A stretch of DNA of 64,000 nucleotides from Kappaphycus alvarezii (Eukaryota > Rhodophyta > Florideophyceae > Gigartinales > Solieriaceae): positions 186,001 to 250,000 of the forward strand of contig NADL03000515.1 in assembly GCA_002205965.3 (NCBI GenBank), given 5' to 3'. Below the pieces are notes generated by a model. That model was not told the DNA's origin. It did not search any database and worked only from the letters and a program-made list of their open reading frames with translations. This document shows positions 11,800 to 23,472 of this stretch, in pieces (the stretch's first letter is position 1; each line of letters opens with the position of its first letter). Both the position numbers and the translations under genes were made by a program.

Positions 11800-12710
11800 A
11801 ATCATGCCAACCCCAACCCCATCCACCCCCGCCCTCGCAACCCTCACCTTTGCCCCCTCCCCGCCTCTTCAACCCCACCCCCACCGAGCTCGACTCTGTA
11901 CTCCTCCCCCATCTCTACGCCTGTCCCACAACCTTCCAATTCTTCACACTCATACAATCCTCCCTAACTCTCCACCCCCGTCCCTCCCGTTCCGCCAAGC
12001 AACTCTTCTGTCCCCAATGCCCCTCCTCCCCCTCTCCCTAACCCCTCTCCAATCCACTGTCCCACCTGCCCCTACACCCCGCCCCATCCCTCACCCACGC
12101 CCCCCCGTCCCCATCCGACCTCCTCATCCGTGACGCAGACCCCTTTCCATGGCTCACCTCCCACCTGCAAGCCATGACCGCCCTGTCCTTGAAACACCAC
12201 AACCCGAAAACCATCACCACCACGCCCAGCCCGACCGACAAACCCCACCCCTCGCGTACCCCCTCCTTGCGCCATCTTCACCTCCCTCCCTCCTCCTCCT
12301 CATCCCACACGCCCCGATCCCCCACCATCGCAACAGCCGCGGCTGCCGCGTTTACCCGATCCCAGGCTCACCATGAGACACAGGTATTCCAATCCTGGCT
12401 TCCTCCGCTCGAACAGTGTAATGAGGGTATGCCCTGGATGACGACGGGGCGGAGAAGAGACGCTGTGAATGACCCGTACTCAGCGGCGCAAGACCTGTTG
12501 AGAGAGGATCATTTGGAGCGACTGGTTGACCGGAAGGATCGAATGGATGGGGTGACGTGGTGGAAGCAGGATTTGTGTGCACGACGTCGAGTGCTGCCGC
12601 CAAAGGTGGTGGTCCACTCACCGTGGGAGGGCGCGAGAGGGTGCAAGGCGGAGCGGGTGATGCCGGAGATTCGGGTGTGGGATGAAGAGGGGGATTTGCG
12701 GATGGGGTGA
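11800..12710 (+). CDS. Unrecognised conserved-looking protein, frame interrupted
   Basis: I do not recognise this family. A plus-strand frame from about 11860 reads a convincing globular segment (PTELDSVLLPHLYACPTTF), reaches an in-frame TAA at 12039-12041 inside a C-rich tract, and resumes in the same frame with DLLIRDADPFPWLTSHL and a C-terminal half to 12710. That half contains DPYSAAQDLLRE, RKDRMDGVTWWKQDL and PKVVVHSPWEG. A possible start is the ATG at 11804 in a neighbouring frame. Just before the TAA there is FCPQC, and just after it another frame reads HCPTC, so a split zinc-binding pair is possible. Given the homopolymer errors in neighbouring genes, indels in the C-runs are a likely cause of the break. 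The gene is convergent with PRP38, with 262 bases between the two ends. Confidence 0.45.
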
Positions 12711-12972
12711 GGAATTTGAAAGGCGCGGGGAAAAGGTTGAGAGTTTGGGTGGCGAGGGAGGGCGGAGATGGGTGTGGAGGTGTGGAGAGGGAGGTGGAGG
12801 GGGGAGAGGAGGTGGAGATTCTGCTGAAAGGGGCAAAGGGGAAACAAGAAAAGATGGTAGGGTTGGATTTGAAGTTTTCGTATGTTGGAAAAGGTGGGAG
12901 GGATCCGGGAGGGGAATGGGGGTTCGGGTATTTTCGAGGTGGGACAGGAGGAGGGGATGGGTGGTTAGGCGG

Positions 12973-13538
12973 CTAAACAGACTGCAGGAAGGACATGTTA
13001 CGAGGGGGAAGTTTGTTGGGAAAGGCCTCTGCGAGGACGTGGCGGGGAGGCAGGCGAGGAAGTGTGATGCCGAGGACGAGATGATTGCGCAAGAGTTGGT
13101 CGATGAGGGAATCGACGTAAGTGAGTTGGTAAGGGGCATTGGGGGATGGTTTGACGACAAGTTTGCGAAAGTCGGAGAGCAAGGGCTCGAGGAGAGTGTA
13201 GACGGTGAGGGGAGGTTGAGTGAGGCGGATGTAAAAGGCGGCGAGAATGCGGGGGTATTTGAAATCTGGCTGGGTGAGGAAATAGGAAATCACTGCAAGG
13301 TCGGGGTAGAGTTGGAGAAGTTTGAGGAGGAGGCAGAGGAAGGGGTGGGCGGATTGGTGGTGGTGGAGATGTTGGTGAGACGGGCGGCAAGGGGGACTAG
13401 GTCGGCGAGGGAAAGACCGAAACAGGTTTCGTTCCAGTAGCGCGAGAGATAGATTGCGTGGCGCGTCGGCGGATCCAGCAGGTGTTGGGGATCCGTGCCC
13501 TTTGCGTGAAGCGCGTAGGTGTCGGTGTTGTTGGCCAT
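12973..13538 (-). CDS. PRP38: Pre-mRNA-splicing factor PRP38, one frameshift
   Basis: PRP38 is a U4/U6.U5 tri-snRNP protein needed for spliceosome activation in the nucleus. The first part begins MANNTDTYALHAKGTDPQ, and continues with the family signatures YLSRYWNETCFGL and a PTP motif. The second part continues in the next frame with FLCLLLKLLQ, ISYFLTQPDFKYPRILAAFY, LEPLLSDFRKL, YVDSLIDQLLRN and LPRLPPRHVLAE. These are the conserved blocks of the PRP38 domain in the correct order. The frame changes at the four-base run 13342-13345, where exactly one base is missing; restoring it gives a 188-residue product, close to the bare domain without the usual Arg/Ser tail. I chose the start at 13538 because it matches the family's MANxT beginning; an upstream in-frame ATG at 13571 also exists. 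The gene is divergent from NDUFS8. The broken frame is probably a sequence error. Confidence 0.88.
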
Positions 13539-13895
13539 GTTGAGTGCCTCAATGCTACCGCCCTCGACCAAGGTGTCTCAGGCATCATCTGACAGGTAAT
13601 TAAGCATAGTCAACCTGTGTGAGATTGTTTCTGCAAATTACGTCCGTTCACTGTCAACTTGCCATCTATTGGACACGTTGACAGTCAACGGCGACAATAT
13701 CCTCCATATGTGGCCTGTTCTGTGGCCAGCGCCCAGTGCCCATTTTAACGCCTCAGAGTCAGGCAACACCATTGGATCGCCTCTGCATTTTTCAAACACA
13801 TCTTCTCCACCAGCAACCAACCTTCTTCCACCTACCCGAATCGTGCGCCTCTCCCCACCGTCGACAGCCTTTCCCGAACCCCTGCTCACCCCACC
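13539..13895. promoter_or_regulatory. Divergent PRP38/NDUFS8 intergenic region
   Basis: The 357 bases between the two start codons must hold both core promoters. They contain a near-perfect palindrome, GTTGACAGTCAAC (13677-13689), and a matching half-site CTGTCAAC (13651-13658) in opposite orientation 18 bases away. No clear TATA box was found. The GTAC-type motif seen at other 5' ends is absent here. Confidence 0.4.
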
Positions 13896-14812
13896 ATGCA
13901 ATCCCTCACCCGCACCACCCGCGCCACCCGCGCCGCCCTTGCCTCGCCGCACCTCTCCACTCTGCGCAACCTCCCTCTCGCCGCCACACACGCCCGTTCC
14001 TTTCTCTCCGCCACACCTCCGCGCAATGAAGGCGACCCTCGCCACCAGCAACAGCCCTCTGCGCACGGCGATTCCCTGCCCATCGATTCGTCGTCACGTA
14101 AGTTCCTCTCCATGCCTCTATCGTCGCATTTCCCGCTGCCTGCGCCCGCGATTACATCTCCATTCCCTTGCAGAGTTTGCGGCCTTGCCACAACAGCAAT
14201 GTTGTGGCGCGGGCGAATATGACGTTACTGACTTTACTCATCTGTGAACTTTTCCCATCTCCGCAATACTGTGTCCTGGTATCAATTCTGGATTACGCAC
14301 TTGCCGACATGTCGCACCGTACATCCTCAGTGCTCCGCAAGACGTCCGAGGCGCTGTTTCTCACCGAGATGTTTCGCGGCATGACGCTTGCGCTGCAGTA
14401 CTTTTTCCAGCCCAAGGTGACCCTGAATTACCCGATGGAAAAGGGCCCTCTATCTCCGCGCTTCCGCGGCGAGCATGCCCTTCGTCGCTACCCGTCTGGG
14501 GAGGAGCGGTGCATTGCTTGCAAACTATGCGAGGCCGTTTGTCCGGCGCAGGCCATAACCATTGAGGCTGAGCCCCGCCCGGATGGCTCTCGTCGCACTA
14601 CGCGTTATGATATTGATATGACTAAGTGTATCTTTTGTGGCGCTTGTCAGGAGGCTTGTCCTGTTGATGCTATTGTTGAGGGTCCCAATTTCGAGTATGC
14701 TACCGAGACCCATGAGGAGTTGTTGTACAATAAGGAAAAGCTGTTGGCAAATGGTGACCGGTGGGAGTCAGAGATTGCGAAGAATCTTCAGAATGAGTCA
14801 ATGTATCGTTAG
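13896..14812 (+). CDS. NDUFS8: NADH dehydrogenase Fe-S subunit 8 (complex I, TYKY)
   Basis: This is the mitochondrial complex I subunit that carries two 4Fe-4S clusters (N6a and N6b). Exon 1 (13896-14097) encodes an Arg/Ala/Ser-rich, acid-free start typical of a mitochondrial transit peptide. A GTAAGT donor at 14098 pairs with a CAG acceptor ending at 14173. The mature part, from about 14336, is strongly conserved: [28 protein letters not shown], and two cluster motifs [12 protein letters not shown] and [12 protein letters not shown], ending with the family's [13 protein letters not shown]. The frame from 14174 stops at about 14245, so a second intron must lie within about 14190-14340; candidate acceptors end at 14332 and 14342. 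I could not fix its donor. An alternative is a shorter protein starting at the ATG near 14309, which would lack a targeting sequence. Transcription is divergent from PRP38 and convergent with XRN1. Confidence 0.9.
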
Positions 14813-15080
14813 GGTTTTAGCCTGGACATCAGATGTCCGTACATCGTTTGCCTCCGACCTTTGTCTTTCTGGAGGCACACATGCTGAGATTTCGGACATC
14901 CACATCCACAATGTTTGAAAACTAAATGCCCGTGGTGCCTGTTGTTACACGATACTATCCACTCAAAGCATGCCGTCAAGCCTTGCAGGTTGATAATGTT
15001 CCATTCAATCCTTGATGTCTTCTTAGAGTATGTAGCGGCCTTGATTCAACCACGTAACCATCTTGCACCTAAAACCTCTC

Positions 15081-15177
15081 GCTACAAGTTTGTTTCATCC
15101 AAAAGTCCGATGCTACAGTTTGTTTCATCCAAGAGTCCGATGCTACAAGTTTGTTTCATCCAAGAGTCCGATGCTAC
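15081..15177. repeat. Three tandem copies of a 30/31-bp unit
   Basis: Units at 15081-15111, 15112-15141 and 15142-15172 are nearly identical (core GTTTGTTTCATCCAAGAGTC then CGATGCTA), with a partial fourth unit, GCTAC. They differ by one indel and one or two substitutions, so the expansion is recent. They sit in the roughly 500-base gap between the converging ends of NDUFS8 and XRN1. Confidence 0.9.
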
Positions 15178-15310
15178 CGTTCGACATTAGCCTCAGCGAG
15201 GTGTTTGGCCCACAAGTCAACATTCCTTTCCAATTATGCCATTCAATCCCACTTCCGAAACAATACGAGCCTACTGCCCAACTTTTTTATGATAAACTCC
15301 TCGTCCCGCT

Positions 15311-18300
15311 CTACCTGTCGGAAGATCGAATCTTTGCTTGCTTCTGAAGCGACGCCCAAACTGAAGCAAACTCGTCCGTCTCATCTTCCCCGACTTCTTT
15401 GTCCGCTCCTCCTTCAATTTTCACTGTTTCATTCATTTTCACAACTGATTCGTGGCCTGAAATACCCAAATCGTTCTTCACAAACTCTTCAATCTGCTTC
15501 GCGTCATTACTGTTTTTCTCCACAATCACACCCTCCGGTTTCATTGCAAGCTGTCCTGTGGAAGTCTCGCGCCGATGAACTGGTGTCCTTTGGCGGTTCT
15601 GGGTGTCCCTGGCAGGCATTCCAACGGTTTGACGCGGATCTGCCCTCGCCCCACCCTCCGCTTTCTGTTTGGCTGTAAGGAATTTTGGAAGTGGCAAGAT
15701 TGACGGGTTCACACTAATCCCGTTCGACACCCCGTCATTGCTTGCTCTCGCTTTCGATTGAGCTTTCTGCGCACCAGTAAGACCAACACCAGGAGCTTTC
15801 CCATCCCTGTTACTTGCTCCAACATTCACCATTACTTGTTTCCCAGAGCTTGATGACGCTCCGCCTGCCTTCCTGTCCTTTACGACATTGGCCCTTGCAT
15901 CTTGCTTTTTGACGGCTTCGGCGTACGACAACATGGACGCCTTCGCAATTGCGTCATTACGAGCCGCAGTCTCAACTGGTAAACCTGCCCCCTTCATACC
16001 AGCACTCCCCATCCTTGCAGCAACTCGAGCGCAATGTTTTGCATAATAGCTGTTCTCCCGATCTGGTCGTAGGATGAAAAACGCATGGGCTGCAACGGCT
16101 TTTCCGCGCCCCTCGCTGCATCGACCATCTAGTGTGCCTCCCCCGATGAAACTCTCATCGAAAACAACTTCAAGAAGGGCTGCGTTTGCAGTGTCCTTGT
16201 TGAGACCATTTGAAGCGGCCGATGACGTCGACGGGTGTATTCCAACGACAGTGCCACGAAGGCCAAAGGGAACGCTACCCTCCCCTATGCGGTTTACAAC
16301 ACGATCACCAAGGCGAACAATCGACCCGTCGGGCGGAACGGGCAAACAAGAAGGAAACGAAGTCCAACCAATGCCCCAATTCCATCCCTCACTTCCCGTT
16401 ATGAGTGACTGGCGTGTCACTTCCCTCGTTTTCTTGAAATGTTCCTTTTTGGCAAAAGTGCCCTGGAACTCCTTCTGAAGTTGTAGAGATATGCTTGCAT
16501 GCTTTTCCAATTCGGCAACTGTGCCTTGAGGAAGAACTTGCGCTGCTGCAGACACAAGAGGAATACTTGCTATTTCCTGGACAGAAAGCCACGTCGAGGC
16601 TGATCTTGCGGCTTCGTCTCCCTTACCTGTATCTCCAAACAAGTCCTTCGAGTTATACACGACATTCCCGCGCGCTTTCCCGTTGGAGGCGATTTCCTGC
16701 TGGCGAATATTGGCAAGCCTCGAAAAAAGGTGTGGAAATGCTTTCTTGTACCTATGAAGGATGTCCAAGGTCTTGACTGAAAAAGAATAATGATGCCTTC
16801 CGTCTTGCCTTGCGTAACCTGGAATGTACAGTGCACGTCCAATGTACTTGATGCCTAGCCCGACGTCAATCTCGTCTTTGCCGCCTTGAAGACGAATTCG
16901 AATAGATCCCAGGAAGCAGTCAACCAGAGGCGCAGGCAATCCAATTTCAGAGGCAAGTTTCGACAGTGTAAACCATCGTTGGTTCAAAGAAGAATCTACA
17001 ACGCGGTACCCAAACGCAGGTTCTCTGGCCGCCGGGGCCACCAAACTAAATTCTACTTTAACTATTCCATTTTTCATTACTGACAAGACTTCAGCCTTGT
17101 GCCCGAAGAATGCTCCACTTCCAATGTAGAGCACCTTTTGTCCCTCTGATAGACGTTCAAGAGCAGTGCCGCGTCCCTCTCTGGGCCCACGGGCGCTATT
17201 GCGGGGTTTCACCAAGGCAGGATGCCAACCGGTCACGGCCTTTTCTTGCTCGGAGTCATCTCCTTGCCCAGGGGATCCCGTCGTATTCCTAACAAATAGA
17301 ATTTCGGAGGATGCAGGAAACACAACTGCCTTTTTTCGCAGCATGTCTGATAAAACGGTTTCGCACTCCCTCTTGAACGTTGCTTCGTCATTTGGCTTCT
17401 TATCTATAATGGGAATCGAGTGCCCGACAGGCACGCCGTTAGCAATGACAGCTGCGCGTTGTGTATACTCTGGGGTCATGTAGGACTCTAAATGGCCTAC
17501 TATGCGCCACGGATATCCAAACCAGACCTGACTACCAACTGTAAGCCCTCGTCGTTCCAACCTGTCCGATGCTGCACTCTCTCCTGATGCTTGCTCAGAT
17601 TTCCCCTCGTTGGTCCAGTCGGCAAATCAAGGTGGAGAACCAGTGACTCCGATTTGCTAACGATTTTAAATATGTTCACACCGACAAACTTAAGTTCAGC
17701 CTTGACCGGGAATGACATGAGGGTCGGCAAGTCGATGGGATACTTTTTTGATCGAGACGTTTGAGTTCCAGGTAGCGCTTTAGCAGTGAATGAAGCACCG
17801 CCAGGAATGGTAGGAAGCTTGAGCTCCATTCGCTTGGCATTGCTTAGTATTGGAGGAAGGTGGTTGCCGATAGGGTAGACCTGTTCCTGAGACCAGTCTG
17901 CGCAGTATCTATAAACAAAGGAGGAACCATTGTGTGCCCGTCTCTGTTCCTCGGCGGTTAAGGCGTTCGATGGGATCGACGCTATAGCTTGCATTAAACG
18001 GTGCTCCGTAACAAACGGGAGCAAAACAACGGCTTCCCAGTCATTTTTCTTCCCGTTCAAATCTGTTTCAAAGTTTTCTGGGTAAAAATCACGAATAGGC
18101 GAGGTATTTGTCATCAATGCCCGGTACGGTTTAGGCAAACACCACGCGGACACCGGCGGAAGCACCGTGAGGAGTTGCTCGAGAGGTCGGTAGGGATGAT
18201 CCGAAACGAACTTGTTGCGGTAGTAGAAAGATAGCTTTGATGAAACGTCGTACACATCCGAAGCTAACGGTGCGTAATGATACGGAAAATACCATCGCCA

Positions 18301-19882
18301 ATGTCGACATCCCTCAGTGTAGTATCGCAATACCCACCAAATTCCTTCCACATAACACTGGGTCAAGTCGCTCAGCGCCTCGCTCCCTGGTTCCGCAAAC
18401 TCGGGTCCAAATTTCTTCTTGTAATAGTCTGCTTTCAACTCGGAAAGTTCCGCGTCATGTACCTTTTCCCGCACCATGCGCGCCTCCCGCAGCAACTCCT
18501 CCTCGGTCAGAGTTTTGGGGACTGCTCCAGCGGCAACCGGCTGAAAATCAAAGAGGTCGTCGAGGTCTGCATTCAGCAGGGCTGTGTTTCGTGGAGTGCC
18601 CCTTCTACCTCTTGCCGGTTGCTGTTCAGCGTCAATCTTCCCTTGCATGACAACCTTATCCAACATGCCCAACTTTGCAAAAAAGAAATCCATGCGATGC
18701 GGGACAATTTTGCCCTCATCAGTCAAGTAGCCGCCCATGACGGGCAAGCATCTCTTGTACAAGTGGAGCATGACACCGAGGGTGCCCGTGGAGATATCAA
18801 GAGTTGGCAAATTAGGTATAAAGTCATTGCCAATGAGCATGAGGATAAAGACAAAGTCATCTGCGATTCGCTCAACATCAAAATACGGCAATGCTGCATT
18901 GCCATCGGCACCCAGCTCTAAAGCCAAGTACTCCCTCAAAACACCAATGGAGAGTAACTCAAAATCGCCAAAGACGACAGTATCCAACTGGGAAGCGACC
19001 CTAGGTCCACCCTTCTTCCGCCAAAAGGCAGTGAAGTCAATCTTTTCTCTATAGAGGAAAAATTGGGCTCGTGGGTAACCAGGGCCAACATTATCAAATC
19101 GGCATCCAAACCATAGACACAATGCCTCGTATTCGGGTTCATAAGGTTGGACTCACGAATAGCGCGAATATACTCCATAATCTTATGCTCGCCTTCACCC
19201 GGGACCTCAGCTCCCGACAGAATGACTGAAATATTCTGCCAACGACGGTCCTCGGAAATCTTGCGTGCGACAAAATACTGCAACGCGGAGGTCAACTGCT
19301 CCATAAACTCTGTGCCAGGGGTAATGCAGTTGGAGTCAAACGGGTCGACCTTGGCAGCGGCATAAATGGGATTGGTATCAAGGGACTTTTGATGTTCACG
19401 GCAACGATCTTGAGCGGTGCGAAAGCGACGAGAGCGTTGTTGATTCATCTTTGCGCGAGGGGCGACGCCATCGACAGCCATGTAAAGGAGGGAACGGGGA
19501 GGCATGAGTGAAAATAGGTTGTCGATGTACTTGAAGACGTCGAGAAATATGTGGTGGTTGGTGCGGCGCTGGGGTATGGAGGTGATGTAGCGGGAACGGT
19601 CCGAGGCGGGTCCGAGGGCGAGGAGCGAACGCAGTTGTGGATTATGCCGTTCATGTCCAGGTAGAGATTATCGATGCGAGGGCGGTATCCGGGTAGAGTT
19701 TGGAGTTAATCAGAGGATAGCGCTCAGAGATGAAGCGGAAGAACTTGGGAACACCTGGTTTTTTTTGGATTTTTTTTGGTGGAGGGGGCGGGGGAAGGAG
19801 ATAGAGTTAGAAGGCTTAAAGTTTGGGTGGGGGGGGTGTTGAGGGGATTGCAAGGTGAAGTAGACTTTGTGGACTTACCCAT
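15311..19882 (-). CDS. XRN1: 5'-3' exoribonuclease XRN1, four frameshifts
   Basis: XRN1 degrades decapped cytoplasmic mRNA from the 5' end. The first coding exon is only ATGG (19879-19882), followed by an intron at 19755-19878 (GTAAGT to CAG). Exon 2 opens with the family start GVPKFFRFISERYP. Next come NLYLDMNGIIHNCV, MAVDGVAPRAKMNQQRSRR, EVPGEGEHKIMEYIR, YGLDADLIMLALVTHEP and LIGNDFIPNLP, the Mg-binding catalytic blocks of the XRN N-terminal domain in order. The C-terminal half to 15311 has the XRN1-type D1-D3/SH3-like region and a Lys/Ser/Gly-rich tail, so it is XRN1 rather than nuclear XRN2. The frame shifts at runs 19680-19682, 19608-19610, 19058-19062 and 17603-17606; each is explained by one missing base, and restoring all four gives exactly 1,484 codons including the stop. 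The perfect conservation around each break argues for sequence error, not pseudogenisation. Confidence 0.93.
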
Positions 19883-21179
19883 GATGTATGTGTTTTGTTG
19901 TGGTTGAGAACAAAGTGGTGACAGTGTTGTGAAAGACCACAGTGTTGTGAGTAAGGGAGAGGTGAGTGATACGAGGTAGCAGGTATTGGGACGGGAAAGT
20001 TAATGTGATGAAGGCGTAAACTAGAAAAGGGGATGTCCGAGACGAGGACAAGGGAGGGAGGGGGACTGGCTTCAGGCGGACGTCCAAGACGACGTGGAAA
20101 TGGTGGGATTGGGACAAAGCGACGGTCGGTTGACGGAGAGTCGAGGAAAGGAAATGCGTTGCGCAGGATTGCTTGTTTAACTATCACACAAACTGAATAT
20201 TTGCACGGATGGTGCCCTATGTGTCCCTATAATGTTGCCGAATGTCCAAAATCTGTCCGAAATTCAGGGCACAATACAGTGCAAAAAAACATAAAATGCT
20301 TTCTGTTGCAAGGTCCTGTAAATTTACTGTAAGCATTCGGTTACCGTCTACCCACTGTAACAAGAATTCATAATGATCGAGTTGCCCGATTCGATCGCTC
20401 ATGCACACACGCAACTCTTCAATGGCCCTAAAGGATGGGAAAAGGGCCCCATTTTGACGCGCAACATCTAGGTACAGTACGTATCATCGATGGCCTAGCC
20501 TAGCATGCACTGCATGGGGTACCGCCGTCGGTGCACCACACCCCGCTCACCCCGCTTGCTTGGCACCGTTTTGCACTACTGCCGTTTGCTACCCACATGC
20601 CTTTCATCAACATGCAGCTAACTTTCCGGTATGTCCTCGCCGCGCCATACAGGACTTTGAGAATCTCGTCAACTTTACTGTCGAAAAAAACACCGACCAA
20701 CTTTCCTAGAGTGGGATGAGATCAAGAGAGAGCTCCCTGACTTTGTAACCGATCCTATTCATCCTCCATTCAGAGATCAATCCTACAAGCGGCAACCAAT
20801 GATTATTTTTAAAGCAGGTGATTGGCTGTAGCATACGGAACAGTATACCACCCTTCCAAGGCTACATAAGAGTTTCCCCTGTTTTGACTCGTTTCACCAT
20901 TTTCTGCACGCCCCATAAGGCTACCATGAAGTTACTAAAAGGTTATCCATGCTTACGGTGCGTAAAACTGTAGCGTTTGTACAGTTCTCAGTTTTGTACC
21001 CTGGGAACAAATAGTTCACAAAAGGCTTTGCCTTTACTACAAACCGAGATCGCACCTTCCAGCCTCACCTGCCCCCTCCCCCACGACGTCCGCGAGCCCA
21101 CGCCCGCTCCCACAAGCACAGGATATGCGCATCCAACCACCCACGTATGACACATACCTTCAAGCTCCCCGACTCTGGC
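19883..21179. other. XRN1 5' flank and intergenic sequence
   Basis: No gene is recognisable. The first few hundred bases must hold the XRN1 promoter. A single GTACAGTAC word lies near 20472, about 590 bases upstream of the XRN1 start, farther away than at other genes. Short frames in the rest have no motif. Confidence 0.4.
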
Positions 21180-21245
21180 CGCACCGCTCCCGCCGCAGAC
21201 GCCTTCGACGCTCTAAAGAAGTCCTCTTATCAAGCGCCGCTCAGG

Positions 21246-21302
21246 ATTGTCCTGATCGACGCCGCCTAGATTGAAATTCTAGGCGGCGTCGATCAGGACA
21301 AT
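21246..21302. repeat. Perfect 25-bp hairpin
   Basis: Arms 21246-21270 and 21278-21302 are exact reverse complements over 25 bases, with a 7-base loop TTGAAAT. The arm core is CTGATCGACGCCGCCTAG. A perfect 25-bp stem inside an otherwise heavily mutated element means it is recent or under selection, or is a fold-back artefact. Confidence 0.9.
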
Positions 21303-21935
21303 TCAATCAACCACATCGCCACTTCCAGCTCAAGGTCCACGCTCGCTCCCTCATCCCTCCGTTATTCCACCCCGCCGCCGCTGCGAGCATCATTGACACT
21401 TGCCCGGCCCGCGAACGGTCAGCGTCGTTATATGTCCTACTCGGGTAGACCCGCTTGTTACTAACAATATTCCTACGCAATGTCCTTGGCCAATTCCCCC
21501 GCCTTGGCCTCGGCCCCTTCCACCCTCAACGTCTTGCTGCTTTGTCAATGAAAACCCAAACCCCGCCTAACAGCGTGCAACAACAACCCAGCACTGGGGT
21601 GCACTGGCACGACCACGCTTGAACGCCCGACCCCGAATCCGACCCACCACACCGCCCCCAACATCCGGCGTCGCATCCGCCTGCGATATCACGGTGGTAT
21701 CCCCATTCAAGCCCTCCGCCACTCTGAACCCCACCCGCTCTGCCGATGCCGCCGCCGCCATGCAGTAAGCCCAACCACCTGCAACGTAAGCTCACACGTC
21801 GCCTGACGCCCCCTCCCGACGGCCCAGTCTGTGCCCCTGGCTTCGACTTAAGTGCTATCGCCTTCGACTCCATGGTTGCACCTGCCACCGCGACTACCCA
21901 ACTGCTGGGCGAATTCAGCGCTCGCATGGCTCGCT

Positions 21936-21991
21936 GGTTGGCCCGCCGACGGATCACGCCGTCGGAAGCGTGATCCGTCGGCGCGCCAACC
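21936..21991. repeat. 24-bp hairpin with one mismatch
   Basis: Arms 21936-21959 and 21968-21991 pair over 24 bases with a single mismatch (C against C in the eighth pair), around an 8-base loop. The arm core is CGCCGACGGATCACGC. It lies 634 bases downstream of the 25-bp hairpin in the same element copy, and the two stems do not share sequence. Confidence 0.88.
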
Positions 21992-23472
21992 AATGACGCT
22001 GTAGTTTCATGTGGTCGCGCATGACTACGTTTATCCTGTCCTGCACCCTACTGCGCTGGTGCGCTGAAGGCAACGCTTGCCGATCTCCGCACTGCTTTCA
22101 GGTTTATCTAGCGCCGTGGCCTTTTGCTCAATTCACGCAAAACTCGTATCTTCAGCCCTTCCACCCACACTCACGCCCGCTCCGCTTTCCGCCTTCCGCC
22201 ATGACTTCCCCTCGAAGGATGCACGGATGAAGGCTTGGAACTAGCAGGTGCCCCTCTGGGAAACTTTCACCTCACCATATCACTCCTTCAAGCCAAAAAC
22301 GAGGCTTGTCAAAACACCCTCCGCCTGCTGCTGGCGTGCGCGACCAGCGTGCACATTTTCAAAGGCATCGCTTTGGCGTCTCGGCCTGCCTCGTGGCACA
22401 CGCTTTCCGTTTGGCTGACCAGCAGCACTCTCCGAGCGCTGCCCTCTAATGCGGCCACCTACAAAGGACCTCTTACGAGTCCCTGAACGGCGTCCCAATC
22501 ACTGACCAGGCGGGAGTCTCCGCTTGCCTCCCCATATGGCTGCGCGGTTAGAGTTGCTCCGCGGTTTGCCCTTCTCGTGAATGTCGCTACCGCCGCTAGT
22601 GTCGTTGATTCGGCCCCTGCCCGAGCCTGCACTGATCAGTGCTCTACACCCCGCACCTCCGGGCTGCTCGGGCACCCATGCTACGTCGCCCCGGTTCCAT
22701 CCTTGCACTAGCGAAACCACGTCTACGATCTTTCCTTGCGACGGTCCATCGCTAGCCGTCATCCCCGGACCTTGGCCCCTACGCTCCTGAAGTTCTTGCT
22801 GCCTCACCCAGTAATTTTCTCTCCATCCTCAACAGGGTGTAGCAAGACGCTACGGCCTGGGTCGACTGGAAGGACGATAACAGGAATGCCACTCCCTCAC
22901 CATCCCAGCACAGTGACGCAGACATACACCTCCTCATTCATGGAGTCACCATACGCCGCAGCCCTGTTGCTGCTTTCCTTACCACCCACCCCACCAACAC
23001 CACCACTATCTCCAACATCCAGAGACACGGACAGTGATGCCTAGGCTCGACTTAGGCCTCCCTGGCCTTCCTCGAGAGCCCGCCACTCACCTGCGACCAC
23101 TGCCACAGACCGATTGATGTGTTTGGAGACTACGCTGCAGACCTCTGCCTGTTTGGTTTCGGCAGAACCCACCGTCACAACTCGGTACGCAACACGCTTG
23201 CTTTCAACGTATTCTGCGCAGCCGGCCGTGAATGCCAGTTCGGGGCTCTCCTCCTCGTCCCCTGCACCGAGCCTCAGCCTGCAGACATTATTTTGCAGGC
23301 CTCGACCTCTCCCTCTTTTTCCCACTCCCGCCACCTCGCGTGTGTTATCACCATTGTTTCCCCATTCAAACCAAACACACCCTCAAAGGCGACTCATCTC
23401 GGCGATGCCGCGGACATCGACATTCGTGACAAGATCCGCGACCTCGAGCGCAAACGGCCCGCCAAAGTCTGA

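Larger units (their letters stand above)
21180..23472 (+). mobile_element. Decayed LINE-like RT with R2-type C-terminal domain, copy 1
   Basis: Frames drift but the order matches the better-preserved copies at 28 and 31 kb. At about 22060-22160 there is ALKATLADLRTAFRFI, a stop, then RRGLLLNSRKTRIF, the segment that follows the RT active site. At 22225-22270 there is GLELAGAPLGN. At 23083-23330 one frame reads CDHCHRPIDVFGDYA, then RTHRHNSVRN, then PQPADIILQ and CVITIVSP. This is the CCHC-like finger plus RHN and RPAD motifs of the restriction-like endonuclease found at the C terminus of R2-group LINEs. Stops and frameshifts show it is dead. Two long hairpins lie within it (listed separately). 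Assignment to the R2 group is by motif pattern and is tentative. Confidence 0.6.

Noticed and set aside
12682..13440. Long plus-strand open frame of 252 codons
   Set aside because: It is antisense to PRP38, whose motifs are unmistakable; its Gly/Glu-rich translation is a by-product of the C-rich opposite strand.
15311..19882. XRN1 as a pseudogene
   Set aside because: Four one-base homopolymer losses with perfect conservation on both sides and no premature substitution stops fit sequence error better.
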